The notes: generated by a model not told the origin, from the letters alone. Shown: positions 50,922 to 57,683, counted from the stretch's first letter. The stretch: 64,000 nt of DNA from CAZOOM01 sp964460795 (GCA_964460795.1 CAYWRU010000008.1:17811-81810); one strand, 5' to 3'. Translations and numbers: made by a program.

Positions 50922-51296
50922 TTAACTTTCCCACTCCAGAATTTTTTTGCGCCAGGCATAGATCAGCCCCGCTCCCAAGATGGCGACAAAGAGAAACATC
51001 TCGATCAACGCCGCGATCCCCAAATTTTTGAAGGAGACGGCCCAGGGATAAATAAAAACGGTTTCAATGTCAAAAATAATAAAAAGGAGCGCGAAAAGGT
51101 AGTATTGGATCCGGAACTGGATCCAGGCATCGCCCTTGGATTCCAGGCCGCATTCATAGGTCGCATTCTTGCTCGGCGAGGGCTTTTTCGGGGCCACAAT
51201 CTTGGCCAGGACCAGGGCAAAAAGGGGAATGATGAGCGCCAGGGCCAAAAAGGCAAAAACCATCAGGTATTGATAGGAATAAGATTGAGAAACCAT
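50922..51296 (-). CDS. nuoA: NADH-quinone oxidoreductase subunit A
   Basis: First gene of the nuo operon, about 124 residues, three membrane helices. Motifs YECGLESKGDAWIQFRIQYY and FDIETVFIYPWAV are diagnostic. I use ATG 51296; an in-frame TTG at 51302 is less likely. No RBS is visible, and a TATAAT lies only ten bases upstream, so the message may be leaderless. Between this gene and nuoB (50843-50921) lies an ACTCTGTACTCAGTACC repeat fragment. Confidence 0.93.
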   Translation of the reverse strand: MVSQSYSYQYLMVFAFLALALIIPLFALVLAKIVAPKKPSPSKNATYECGLESKGDAWIQFRIQYYLFALLFIIFDIETVFIYPWAVSFKNLGIAALIEMFLFVAILGAGLIYAWRKKILEWES

Positions 51297-51305
51297 GCGC
51301 AAAGT

Positions 51306-51335
51306 ATTATAGGGGAGCGTCCCTAAAACTCCAAG
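51306..51335 (-). promoter_or_regulatory. Candidate nuo operon promoter
   Basis: On the minus strand TATAAT (51306-51311) with TTGGAG 18 bases upstream (51330-51335). Transcription would start within a few bases of the nuoA ATG. The -10 is perfect, the -35 weak. Confidence 0.4.
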
Positions 51336-51551
51336 GAGGAAAACGATTAAGAAAGGATCGGGATGCCATTTGAAACCTTCGTATTTTCACAGACTTACGA
51401 GTGCAGTCCATTCTGATTTCTAAAACAAAATCCATTATAATATTTCGAGTGTCGTGATGATGACACACTCTGAGAAGGAAGGCTGTGACGCACTTCACAA
51501 CCTAAAATGGGCGACAGTCGCTAATGGCACTTCGTTAAGTAAATGGATGGC

Positions 51552-51670
51552 TGTCATCCCCGAAATTTTTAATCGGGGATCCACGTGATTGTCTCTACAA
51601 CTTGGATTCCCGATCCGCCACAAAGCGGACGGATTCGTCCTCTGGCGAACAACATCATTCGGGAATGACA
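51552..51670. repeat. REP-like double palindrome (intergenic 51297-51728)
   Basis: TCCCCGAAATTTTTAATCGGGGA hairpin at the left and a TTCCCGA...TCGGGAA pairing on the right with a longer spacer, bounded by TGTCAT and ATGACA. The rest of this 430-base gap between nuoA and the Nudix gene shows no convincing gene; short open frames on either strand run through the repeat. Confidence 0.75.
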
Positions 51671-51728
51671 AAAGTGACGTAACCGGCATGAAATAGAGGC
51701 GGATACTTTAGATACATCAGGAGACGAC

Positions 51729-52166
51729 ATGAAAGAAATTGAAGTCGGATGCGCGATTATTGAAAAAGACGGCAAGATCCTGATTGCTCAGCGCCTTCCT
51801 GGCACATTTCTCGGTGGTTATTGGGAGTTTCCGGGAGGAAAAAAGCATGCGGATGAGTCTATGGAAGCGTGTGTGGTCCGGGAAGTGTGGGAAGAGCTGC
51901 GGCTCAAGGTCCGGGTGCGCGAATTTCTAAGGACGGATTCTTACCGTTATCCGGAGAAAATTATTCACCTTTATTTTTATCTCTGTGACTGGACGAGCGG
52001 GCGGGGCGTCAAGGAAGATGTCCGCGATTTCCGGTGGGTTGATCCTGAGGAACTCCACAACTTCCGCTTTCCCGTGGGCGATGACAACATGATCAACGAA
52101 CTCATCCTTAAACGGAACATTTATTTCGGCCGCTCAGTCCGCAACCTGTTTTTGCTCCGTCCCTAA
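51729..52166 (+). CDS. Nudix hydrolase, MutT-like (8-oxo-dGTP diphosphatase type)
   Basis: 145 residues. The Nudix box G-x5-E-x7-R-E-x-x-E-E is complete in GGKKHADESMEACVVREVWEEL (two overlapping halves: GGKKHADESMEA and VVREVWEEL). N-terminal EIEVGCAIIEKDGKILIAQR and GYWEFPGGK match MutT enzymes that clean oxidised nucleotides. RBS AGGAGAC before ATG. Substrate specificity is not certain within this superfamily. Confidence 0.88.
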   Translation: MKEIEVGCAIIEKDGKILIAQRLPGTFLGGYWEFPGGKKHADESMEACVVREVWEELRLKVRVREFLRTDSYRYPEKIIHLYFYLCDWTSGRGVKEDVRDFRWVDPEELHNFRFPVGDDNMINELILKRNIYFGRSVRNLFLLRP

Positions 52167-52210
52167 AACTTTAGAGGCTAGCGCCCGTTCATTTTTGTGG
52201 AAATGGAATA

Positions 52211-52729
52211 ATGAAAAAACAAAAAAATAAAATCATCCGTGTCCATGACCGGATGCAGAAATCTTATTCTTATGAGTTAGAAGAGCCGGTGGGGAAAAAT
52301 TATCCGCCTTGCTTCCAGCCTCAGCTCACACCGCCCGAAATGCTCCGGCTCGGAGTGTTCGGCGGAAAATATATGACAGACTGTGAAAAGGAATTTCCGC
52401 GGTCCTGGTTTCGGGGTGCAAAACTTTGTCCTGAGCGGCATGATCCGGCGCTTAATTATTTCAAAGTCAATGCGAGTCAGCCGCTTAGTGTGTGGCGGAA
52501 AAACGGATGGATTGACCGCCGGGATCCGCGCGGCTGGTTTCAGTGGTACTGCCGCTATTACCGAGGCCGGAGAATTGCAAAAGAAGATGAGCGCCAAATC
52601 AACCGCTGGCTTGCCATCAAGCGCCATCTTTCTCAGATCAAAAAACACTGTGTGCCCGGCGATATGAATTGCCGTCCCCGTCAGCGCCAGGCCCTTCTCC
52701 ACTGGGCCTACGATACCCGCAAAATCTAA
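52211..52729 (+). CDS. Conserved hypothetical protein
   Basis: 172 residues, function unknown. Aromatic- and Arg-rich with conserved-looking blocks FGGKYMTDC, WFRGAKLCPERHDPALNYF, WRKNGWIDRRDPRGWFQWYC, RYYRGRRIAKEDERQINRW and PRQRQALLHWAYDTRKI. I recall a widespread bacterial and eukaryotic family with this look but no assigned role. No signal peptide or membrane segment. Preceded by a weak RBS; 45 bases after the Nudix gene, so perhaps co-transcribed. Confidence 0.75.
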   Translation: MKKQKNKIIRVHDRMQKSYSYELEEPVGKNYPPCFQPQLTPPEMLRLGVFGGKYMTDCEKEFPRSWFRGAKLCPERHDPALNYFKVNASQPLSVWRKNGWIDRRDPRGWFQWYCRYYRGRRIAKEDERQINRWLAIKRHLSQIKKHCVPGDMNCRPRQRQALLHWAYDTRKI

Positions 52730-52857
52730 ATGCAGTACATGGTGCTCAGTATACAGTCTTTAGTAAACGAAATGGCTTAGCAATCTTCCGGTCTGCATCA
52801 TTTAATTAAAATTTTGATACTAGGAACTGGTTTCATAAGTATTTGTAAGTCCTTGAG

Positions 52858-53004
52858 TAGTGAAAACCAAGGTACCCCTTCTAAAACCAAGGTACCCCTT
52901 CTAAAAGTACAGGGTTTAATAGTGAAAACCAAGGTACCCCTTCTAAAAGTACAGGGTTTAATAGCGAACCCCGCACCTTCGGAAGGGGTACCACTTACCT
53001 TGGT
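52858..53004. repeat. Tandem/inverted GGTACC repeat cluster (intergenic 52730-53132)
   Basis: Three direct copies of AAAACCAAGGTACCCCTTCT, two of them continuing AAAAGTACAGGGTTTAATAG, then an inverted arm GAAGGGGTACCACTTACCTT. A second, shorter copy lies at 53893-53957. The remainder of this 400-base gap contains a CAGTACATGGTGCTCAGTAT fragment at 52730; no gene is seen (an 85-codon frame here is made of the repeats). Confidence 0.8.
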
Positions 53005-53132
53005 ATTTTTGTCCGTCGGTTTTTGCCTCGCACAATCGTTTGTTAAACGAAAGTTAATAAAGATTTTGTAATTAAAGGATAGGACAGTATGGTTTAATTA
53101 AAATTTTGATGATTGGTATCTTCTTTTGCTAA

Positions 53133-53450
53133 TCAGGCGGCTTCTTCTGTTCCTTCCGAAATCTCGACGGTCAATTTCAGCCCCAAGGAGTTCAGAAGAT
53201 TTTTGAGAGAGATAAATTCGGGATTTCCTTTTTCCGAAAGCATCCGGTAAATATGCTCCCGGCTGATGTGAGTCAGGCGGGCGAATTTGGACACACCTCC
53301 CTGAGCTTCCACCACATCACGCAGGGCGAGCAGGAAAACATTTTTATCTTCATCGGCCAGTGCAGCGTTGAGGTAGGTCTCTGCCCTTGCGGGGTCTTCA
53401 AGTCTTTGAATGAGATCTTCTTTATAAGAAGGGACTTTTCGTTTTTTCAT
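53133..53450 (-). CDS. higA: Antitoxin, HigA-type (HI1420 addiction-module antidote family)
   Basis: About 105 residues from ATG 53450, which has an AGGGAG RBS eight bases upstream; the longer frame to 53477 lies inside the toxin gene. Pattern YLNAALADEDKNVFLLALRD, then the XRE-type helix-turn-helix GGVSKFARLTHISREHIYRM and LSEKGNPEFISLKNLL is that of the HI1420 antidote family. Overlaps the toxin stop by four bases. Binds the toxin and, by analogy, its own operator. Confidence 0.88.
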   Translation of the reverse strand: MKKRKVPSYKEDLIQRLEDPARAETYLNAALADEDKNVFLLALRDVVEAQGGVSKFARLTHISREHIYRMLSEKGNPEFISLKNLLNSLGLKLTVEISEGTEEAA

Positions 53451-53782
53451 TTGTTTTTCTCCCTGTATCGAAGCCAATACCGATGCGCTTCCCGGATGTC
53501 TTTTCTTTGCGTGGACTTATCCCCTCCGCATAATAAGAGGACAATTCTTCCTGCAAGCTGTCCAAAATAAATGCGATACCCCGGACCATAATAAATTTTG
53601 AGCTCTAAAACACCTGCATCCACTGGATCACAATGGCCAAAATTTCCCAATCGAAGCCTTGCCAGGCGGGCATCCAGGATTGCTTGGACTTTGACGTCGC
53701 GCAAACTCTCAAACCATTCCCGGAAAGGGGCTGCGCCATTTTTATCGAGATAGTAATCAATTTTCCATTCATCGGGATACAA
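53447..53782 (-). CDS. higB: Toxin, HigB-type (HI1419/Gp49 RelE-superfamily killer protein)
   Basis: 111 residues, probable ribosome-dependent mRNA interferase. Family blocks: PFREWFESLRDVKVQAILDA, RLARLRLGNFG, DAGVLELKIYYGPGYRIYFG, VLLLCGGDKSTQRKDI and AHRYW. The toxin gene precedes the antitoxin, as in higBA. Start is TTG 53782, the only plausible start codon, with AGAGGTAG upstream; a weak start would hold toxin output low. Promoter and operator are listed separately. Confidence 0.88.
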   Translation of the reverse strand: MYPDEWKIDYYLDKNGAAPFREWFESLRDVKVQAILDARLARLRLGNFGHCDPVDAGVLELKIYYGPGYRIYFGQLAGRIVLLLCGGDKSTQRKDIREAHRYWLRYREKNK

Positions 53783-53796
53783 GGCGCTACCTCTGA

Positions 53797-53825
53797 ATTG
53801 TAGTTTATAAATTACAAGTTGTCAA
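53797..53825 (-). promoter_or_regulatory. higBA promoter
   Basis: On the minus strand TTGACA (53820-53825), exactly 17 bases, then TACAAT (53797-53802). Near-consensus sigma-70 promoter with a predicted start about eight bases before the toxin TTG, giving a very short leader. Confidence 0.75.
53798..53817. promoter_or_regulatory. Candidate HigA operator
   Basis: Twenty-base near-perfect palindrome TTGTAGTTTATAAATTACAA (18 of 20 positions symmetric), lying between and over the -10 element of the higBA promoter, the usual place for antitoxin autorepression. Confidence 0.65.
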
Positions 53826-53892
53826 TGGAGGGATATTGATAATAAATTAAATAATATATTAGTAAAGTAAAATATTCTACGCCCTCAAGCGA

Positions 53893-53957
53893 AGGTTCCC
53901 CGTTTAAAAGTACAGGGTTTAATAGCGAACCCCGCACCTTCGGAAGGGGTACCACTT
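53893..53957. repeat. GGTACC repeat, second copy
   Basis: GGTTCCCCGTTTAAAAGTAC then AGGGTTTAATAGCGAACCCC and AAGGGGTACCACTTAC; matches the right end of the cluster at 52858-53004. The two copies flank higBA in the same orientation. Confidence 0.75.
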
Positions 53958-54080
53958 ACAGTGCTCTTGCTCCCGCTACTGCTACCGTTTTGCTCCTGCT
54001 TCCTGCCTCCCGCTCCCCGTTCTGCTTGTGCTCCTGCTTCCTGCTCCCGCCGTTACCGTTACGGTTACTGCTCTTGTCCC
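53958..54080. repeat. Pyrimidine-rich GCTCCTGCTTCC low-complexity repeat
   Basis: Irregular units of GCTCCTGCTTCCTGC plus CCGTTACCGTTACGGTTACT. An inverted counterpart (AGCAGGAGCA..., GTAACGGTAACG) lies at 57361-57466. No gene seen between higB and 54249; the downstream end (54164-54215) carries CCTGTCCCAG and GTGCCTGGCAC elements. Confidence 0.7.
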
Positions 54081-54248
54081 CCTCATCCCCCAGGTCTATA
54101 ATCCCCGTCATGTTTTGCGCTGATGAAGCCCGTCCTGTTTGGAACGATTTTAAAAACAAGGATGCCTGTCCCAGTTTGCTGCGCCCTGAGCGAAGTCGAA
54201 GGGGTGCCTGGCACGTTCTTTGTTGAAAAAAGATAAATGGAGGGAGCT

Positions 54249-54389
54249 ATGAAAAGGTTTTCAATCTTGATAATTTTATTTATCGTTTTTTTTATTGCCT
54301 CAGAAATTGCCTATGCCAGAGGACGTACGGGCAGTCGCCGTGTTTATCCCGGTCATGGGCGAGGTTCTCATTATGTTGGTGGTCGATAG
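54249..54389 (+). CDS. Small exported basic peptide (46 aa)
   Basis: MKRFSILIILFIVFFIASEI begins a signal peptide with likely cleavage after AYA, leaving about 23 residues rich in Arg, Gly, Tyr and His. RBS GGGAG. Function unknown; too short to match a family by eye. First of a run of small + strand genes. Confidence 0.55.
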   Translation: MKRFSILIILFIVFFIASEIAYARGRTGSRRVYPGHGRGSHYVGGR

Positions 54390-54400
54390 ATGGCTTGAAT

Positions 54401-54430
54401 ATAGAACGATACCAGGCAGCAAAAGGACGC
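54401..54430. repeat. Post-gene element, TACCAGGCA type
   Basis: TAGAACGATACCAGGCAGCA then AAAGGACG, 11 bases after the previous stop. Related to the GTAGAACAGTACC elements that follow later small genes. Confidence 0.4.
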
Positions 54431-54465
54431 CAATAAGGCATTATGATTGCGGCATCGGAGGTTAA

Positions 54466-54948
54466 ATGAAGTTTAAAGTGTTGATAGTTCTATTCACGCT
54501 ATTTTTTGTTGGAGGATGCGCATCTTGGTCGCGGACCTTTTTTGCCAAAGATCTTGTTAATGTTAATCTTGGCGAGGAGAAGAGCGCAGTGGTTAAAAAA
54601 TTAGGCGGCGTGGCTACGCCGGTAGCTGCGCAAACGCATGAAGGGCACTTATTTGAAATATTAGAATTTGCTGAAAAGCCTTTTTATGCAGGGCGTCCTA
54701 ATAAAGCATATTGGACCCGATATTGGGTTTATTTTATGGATAATAAAATGGTTAAATATGAAAAAGCGTATGCTGCCGATGCGATTGAGCATGATAAGTG
54801 GATGGCGGATGTCATGGCTATGGCTTCTACTATGGAAGCTTTTAAAGGAACAGCAGTGATGCCGTACCAGATAAATCAATCAGTCCAACATTCTGGTCAA
54901 GTCAATGTAGATGCTAATGTTTCTGGGACTATAAAGATTAAAAATTGA
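54466..54948 (+). CDS. Putative lipoprotein
   Basis: 160 residues. Residues 1-18 are a lipoprotein signal (LFTLFFVGGCAS; lipobox VGGC). The mature part has LVNVNLGEEKSAVVKKLGG, the start of a SmpA/BamE-like or DUF-type beta-alpha fold in which a GxxKxxVxxxLG motif is common, and YWTRYWVYFMDNKMVKYE. The C-terminal 30 residues are polar. Anchored to a membrane; role unknown. Confidence 0.65.
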   Translation: MKFKVLIVLFTLFFVGGCASWSRTFFAKDLVNVNLGEEKSAVVKKLGGVATPVAAQTHEGHLFEILEFAEKPFYAGRPNKAYWTRYWVYFMDNKMVKYEKAYAADAIEHDKWMADVMAMASTMEAFKGTAVMPYQINQSVQHSGQVNVDANVSGTIKIKN

Positions 54949-54993
54949 AACCAGTTCCCGGTACCGTTTTAGGTACATGATGCGAGTGTGTTT

Positions 54994-55110
54994 ATGAAGA
55001 ATTTAAGAAAGAGGAAAAAATTTTTGTCGCTGCTTTTTTTAGCATGCATTATTGGATTAATTGCTCTGGGTTATTCAAATATTTGGATGAGGAGATTAAT
55101 ACCTCATTGA
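54994..55110 (+). CDS. Small single-pass membrane peptide (38 aa)
   Basis: Basic N-terminus (MKNLRKRKK), one hydrophobic helix (FLSLLFLACIIGLIALGY), short C-terminus. No recognised family and no strong RBS. It is included because it lies between repeats like its neighbours; may not be expressed. Confidence 0.4.
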   Translation: MKNLRKRKKFLSLLFLACIIGLIALGYSNIWMRRLIPH

Positions 55111-55118
55111 TGTTTTGT

Positions 55119-55146
55119 AGAACAGTACCCGGTACCGAAGGGACAC
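55119..55146. repeat. Post-gene element, GTAGAACAGTACCCGGTACC
   Basis: GTAGAACAGTACCCGGTACC then GAAGGGACA; copies at 56038-56068 and 56789-56820. Contains the palindrome GGTACC. Confidence 0.7.
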
Positions 55147-55551
55147 ATGAAATATCCGATTCTGCCATTGAGTGAAATGGAGAGATTGTCGCGCATTACT
55201 TGGTATTATGGTTGGCGGGTTGGGTTAGGATTTTTTGCCGCGCATTCTGCAATTATTTTTTTTGGCTATATCGAGCTTATCTTGCTTCATCATGCTTATA
55301 TTTATAAGATCATTAGTTTCTTAGACGTACCTTTTTTTATTCTGACTTTTAAACGCATCACGCACTTTTTTGAGGATCCTATCAATTTTGCAATTACAAT
55401 TAATATATGCGGATCAATAGGATGGTTTCTCATTGGATTTGCTATTGGTAAAATTCCAGGTGAGTTTGCGGGCTATGGGCGGTTATTGCAGGAATTATTT
55501 AAAAAAAAAGAAATAGTTTTTGGAAGTATAAAGTTCAGAAGCCTTTCATAA
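55147..55551 (+). CDS. Hypothetical membrane protein
   Basis: 134 residues with about three hydrophobic segments (LGFFAAHSAIIFFGYIELIL; FLDVPFFILTF; ITINICGSIGWFLIGFAIG). No family recognised. ATG lies directly after a GTAGAACAGTACC element. AT-rich compared with the LPS and nuo genes. Confidence 0.55.
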   Translation: MKYPILPLSEMERLSRITWYYGWRVGLGFFAAHSAIIFFGYIELILLHHAYIYKIISFLDVPFFILTFKRITHFFEDPINFAITINICGSIGWFLIGFAIGKIPGEFAGYGRLLQELFKKKEIVFGSIKFRSLS

Positions 55552-55561
55552 TCAATTCAAG

Positions 55562-55595
55562 AAAAGGTGCCAGGCACTAAAGCCTGGGACAGGCA
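55562..55595. repeat. Post-gene element, GTGCCAGGCACT type
   Basis: AAAAGGTGCCAGGCACTAAA then GCCTGGGACAGGCA; the reverse orientation of a similar element at 54164-54215. Confidence 0.5.
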
Positions 55596-55638
55596 TCAAA
55601 CACAATTCATTCGACCGGAGAAAAAAGTAGAGACGCGA

Positions 55639-56034
55639 ATGAAAATTAATCCGTTAGGAACAGCGCTATTTCTTATACATGCAGCTGGGCTTTATACGCT
55701 TGGGAGCATCACTGATTTTGGAGTTCGAGAAATGGGCGGCGAAGCATTTTATTTCCCATTGATGCTTTTTGATTTCCCAGTTCTCTTGCTGCAGGCAGGT
55801 TTGATTCTTGTCTTGAATCCTGTTGCTAAATTTGTTCCGAGTTTATCTTCTTTTAATTTAGGCTGGGATGTGTTTAGTCAAATTACAGAAGCACTGCTTG
55901 TTTTTATGGGCATAAAGACAGGTCATGAGCAATTAACCACCTTTGTATGGTTTGCTCTTTTAGGTGGCATTCAGTGGTACTTTATTGGCTGGCTTATATC
56001 AAACCCCTATAAAAGAAAATCAAGCATGGGGTAG
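55639..56034 (+). CDS. Hypothetical four-helix membrane protein
   Basis: About 131 residues from ATG 55639; the open frame to 55567 runs through a repeat and is not used. Hydrophobic segments at GTALFLIHAAGLYTLG, FPVLLLQAGLILVLN, FSQITEALLVFMGI and FVWFALLGGIQWYFIGWLI. Unknown family; resembles the previous gene in size and layout but not clearly in sequence. Confidence 0.55.
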   Translation: MKINPLGTALFLIHAAGLYTLGSITDFGVREMGGEAFYFPLMLFDFPVLLLQAGLILVLNPVAKFVPSLSSFNLGWDVFSQITEALLVFMGIKTGHEQLTTFVWFALLGGIQWYFIGWLISNPYKRKSSMG

Positions 56035-56040
56035 TTTTTT

Positions 56041-56200
56041 GTAGAACAGTACCCGGTACCGAAGGGACACACGAATCCGGATTTCGGAATGTGGATTGCG
56101 GAATGACGTGAGAAAGTGCTTGTTACAATTTTCATAACCCAATCAAAAACGGAGGAAGTATGAAGAAGAGGATGTTGGATTTGGTGTTGGCCGTGGGGAT
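56041..56200 (+). repeat. Duplicated leader element, copy 1
   Basis: GTAGAACAGTACC... through GGATTTCGGAATGTGGATTG, an AT-rich stretch, the RBS GGAGGAAG and the start of a reading frame. Matches 56791-56940 over about 150 bases. Confidence 0.8.
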
Positions 56201-56234
56201 ATCCTTGGAGAGTAAAGCGTCTTATAGCTTATAA
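56160..56234 (+). pseudogene. Remnant of the gene at 56910 (24 codons)
   Basis: With the same RBS GGAGGAAGT as 56910, it encodes MKKRMLDLVLAVGIS, similar to the signal peptide MKKWVLVLVLAAGF, then diverges and stops after 24 codons. Best read as a duplicated, truncated 5' end. Confidence 0.6.
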
Positions 56235-56293
56235 GCTATAAGGACAAAAAGGGGTCAAAAAAAGGTATTTGGCGCTATATGAGGGCATGATCA

Positions 56294-56791
56294 ATGAAGA
56301 CTGAAATCAGTGAATCAAAAATTTTGGTGACGGGACAGGAGCCTATTCTGTTTTCTGATATCAGAAGCGTTATAAAAAAACATAAGTTTACGTGGCTTCA
56401 CTTGCCTTGGCGTTACGATTTCTTTTATGCACCTTTTTCCGAAGAATATTGGGTTGAAACCCCTTCAAAAAATCCCCGATTAGTTTTATCCAACGGTGAG
56501 TTCCAAGGTGTTATTCCAAAAGAATATTGGGTGAACGTTCAAAAGCTTTACGCAGCAGTTTCGTGTCGGTCTGATATTGTGTGTGAAGAGGTCGATCTGT
56601 GGGGCCGCAGAAAATCTCTTGATCTCAAAAATGAAATCGAGCTTGCAGTGTATTATCAGAGTGAAGAAATCGAAAAGAAGAGGCTCGAGCTCAGAGAGAA
56701 AACGCCTATCCTTTTTTTGCTTCTTGTTTTTATAGCTTTTCCTATATCGTTGTTGGTCCTTTTCGTTGCGTTGCGATCTTTGGGTAGGTAG
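56294..56791 (+). CDS. Hypothetical protein with C-terminal membrane anchor
   Basis: 165 residues. Mostly soluble, with a Trp/Tyr-rich middle (WLHLPWRYDFFYAPFSEEYW) and one hydrophobic helix near the end (PILFLLLVFIAFPISLLVLF), so a tail-anchored topology is likely. No family recognised. Sits between the two copies of the duplicated leader. Confidence 0.55.
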   Translation: MKTEISESKILVTGQEPILFSDIRSVIKKHKFTWLHLPWRYDFFYAPFSEEYWVETPSKNPRLVLSNGEFQGVIPKEYWVNVQKLYAAVSCRSDIVCEEVDLWGRRKSLDLKNEIELAVYYQSEEIEKKRLELREKTPILFLLLVFIAFPISLLVLFVALRSLGR

Positions 56792-56940
56792 TAGAACGGT
56801 ACGCGGTGCCGAAGGGGCACACGAATTCGGATTTCGGAATGTGGATTGCGGAATGACGTGAGAAAGCGCTTGTCATAAATTTCATAATTAAATCAAAAAC
56901 GGAGGAAGTATGATGAAGAAGTGGGTTTTGGTTTTGGTGT
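56791..56940 (+). repeat. Duplicated leader element, copy 2
   Basis: Matches 56041-56200. Includes the GGATTTCGGAATGTGGATTG palindromic core (also seen in linker module B of the giant gene), the RBS and the first codons of the gene at 56910. Confidence 0.8.
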
Positions 56941-57266
56941 TGGCGGCGGGTTTTGGGTCACTCGCTTTTGCGGAAGAGATGCAGGAGATGGGCGGCGCGC
57001 CTGAGCAGCAGCAAGGTCAGGGCATGATGATGGGCGGACGCGGCAAGGGCGGGCCGATGATGGGAATGATGCACAAGGATTCCGTGGTTGCAACTTCTGA
57101 CGGCGGAGTGGTGGTGCTTTCCGGCCCAAGACTTTTAAAATATGACAGCGAACTTAATCTCGTTAAAGAAGTGGAACTTCCCAAAGGCAAGCGTCCGGGT
57201 CCGGCAGCACCGGCGGAAACGCAGGCGGCTGAGGGGGAGACTGCGGCTGCAGAAGTAACAACGTAA
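56910..57266 (+). CDS. Exported Met/Gly-rich small protein
   Basis: 118 residues (start ATG 56910 or the adjacent ATG 56913) after a strong RBS GGAGGAAG. Signal peptide with cleavage near AFAEE. Then a Met/Gly/Gln-rich segment (GMMMGGRGKGGPMMGMMHK), a short beta-like segment (DSVVATSDGGVVVLSGPRLL, KYDSELNLVKEVELPKG), and an Ala/Glu-rich tail. The Met-rich part could bind copper or silver, but nothing nearby supports that. Unknown function. Confidence 0.65.
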   Translation: MMKKWVLVLVLAAGFGSLAFAEEMQEMGGAPEQQQGQGMMMGGRGKGGPMMGMMHKDSVVATSDGGVVVLSGPRLLKYDSELNLVKEVELPKGKRPGPAAPAETQAAEGETAAAEVTT

Positions 57267-57269
57267 GAA

Positions 57270-57466
57270 GTACACAGTACATGGTGGATTGAAAGTTTTT
57301 CAAGGCTGTTTCTATGTACTAAAGACTGTGTACTCTGTACTGGAAATATGCTGCGTACAGCGTGACAAGAGCAGTAACGGTAACGAACGGAAGCAATAGC
57401 AGGAAGCCGGAGGCGGGATGCAGGAGCACGAGCAATAACAGTAGCAAAAGCAGGAGCAGTAGCTGA
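57270..57466. repeat. Repeat cluster in the 57267-57683 gap
   Basis: AGTACACAGTACATGG / ATGTACTAAAGACTGTGTAC palindrome (57270-57343), then a purine-rich AGCAGGAGC/GTAACGGTAACG stretch (57361-57466), the reverse complement type of 53958-54080. No gene is seen in this gap. Confidence 0.7.
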
Positions 57467-57597
57467 TATCTGTTACCTGATTTTTTACTGACCGCCGATC
57501 TCCTGCTGTCATTGTCTAACAAACAAAAGCCGTTCTTATTTTTGTAAGAAAAGAAATTGGTTCGTATTAGTTTTTCTGATAATCTTTGAACTCGCGA

Positions 57598-57644
57598 AGA
57601 ACTTGCGGAAGGTGAAGCGTTCACTCTCCGCAGGTTCTTTTTTT
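57598..57644 (+). terminator. Intrinsic terminator-like hairpin upstream of the DUF1016 gene
   Basis: AGAACTTGCGGA (57598-57609) pairs with TCCGCAGGTTCT (57627-57638), followed by seven Ts. It is only 40 bases before the next ATG, so it may end transcription from the small-gene array or act as an attenuator for the nuclease gene. Confidence 0.65.
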
Positions 57645-57683
57645 GTCCTCCGGAGGAAATAAAGCAACCTTTGGGAGGTCAAA

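Noticed and set aside
51307..51775. Short minus-strand frames upstream of the Nudix gene
   Set aside because: They traverse a REP-like palindrome and the start of the Nudix gene in antisense.
52858..53004. CRISPR array
   Set aside because: Repeats are adjacent and partly nested rather than separated by unique spacers of constant length, and no cas genes are present.
52814..53071. 85-codon open frame on +
   Set aside because: It is composed of the tandem GGTACC repeats, which alone explain the periodic peptide (PSKTKVPLLKVQG twice); no RBS or domain.
53990..54226. 78-codon + frame
   Set aside because: Low-complexity Leu/Pro/Ser translation of the GCTCCTGCTTCC repeat tract.
57319..57624. 101-codon minus-strand frame
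   Set aside because: The peptide is largely poly-Leu/Cys-Tyr from low-complexity repeats; not a believable protein.
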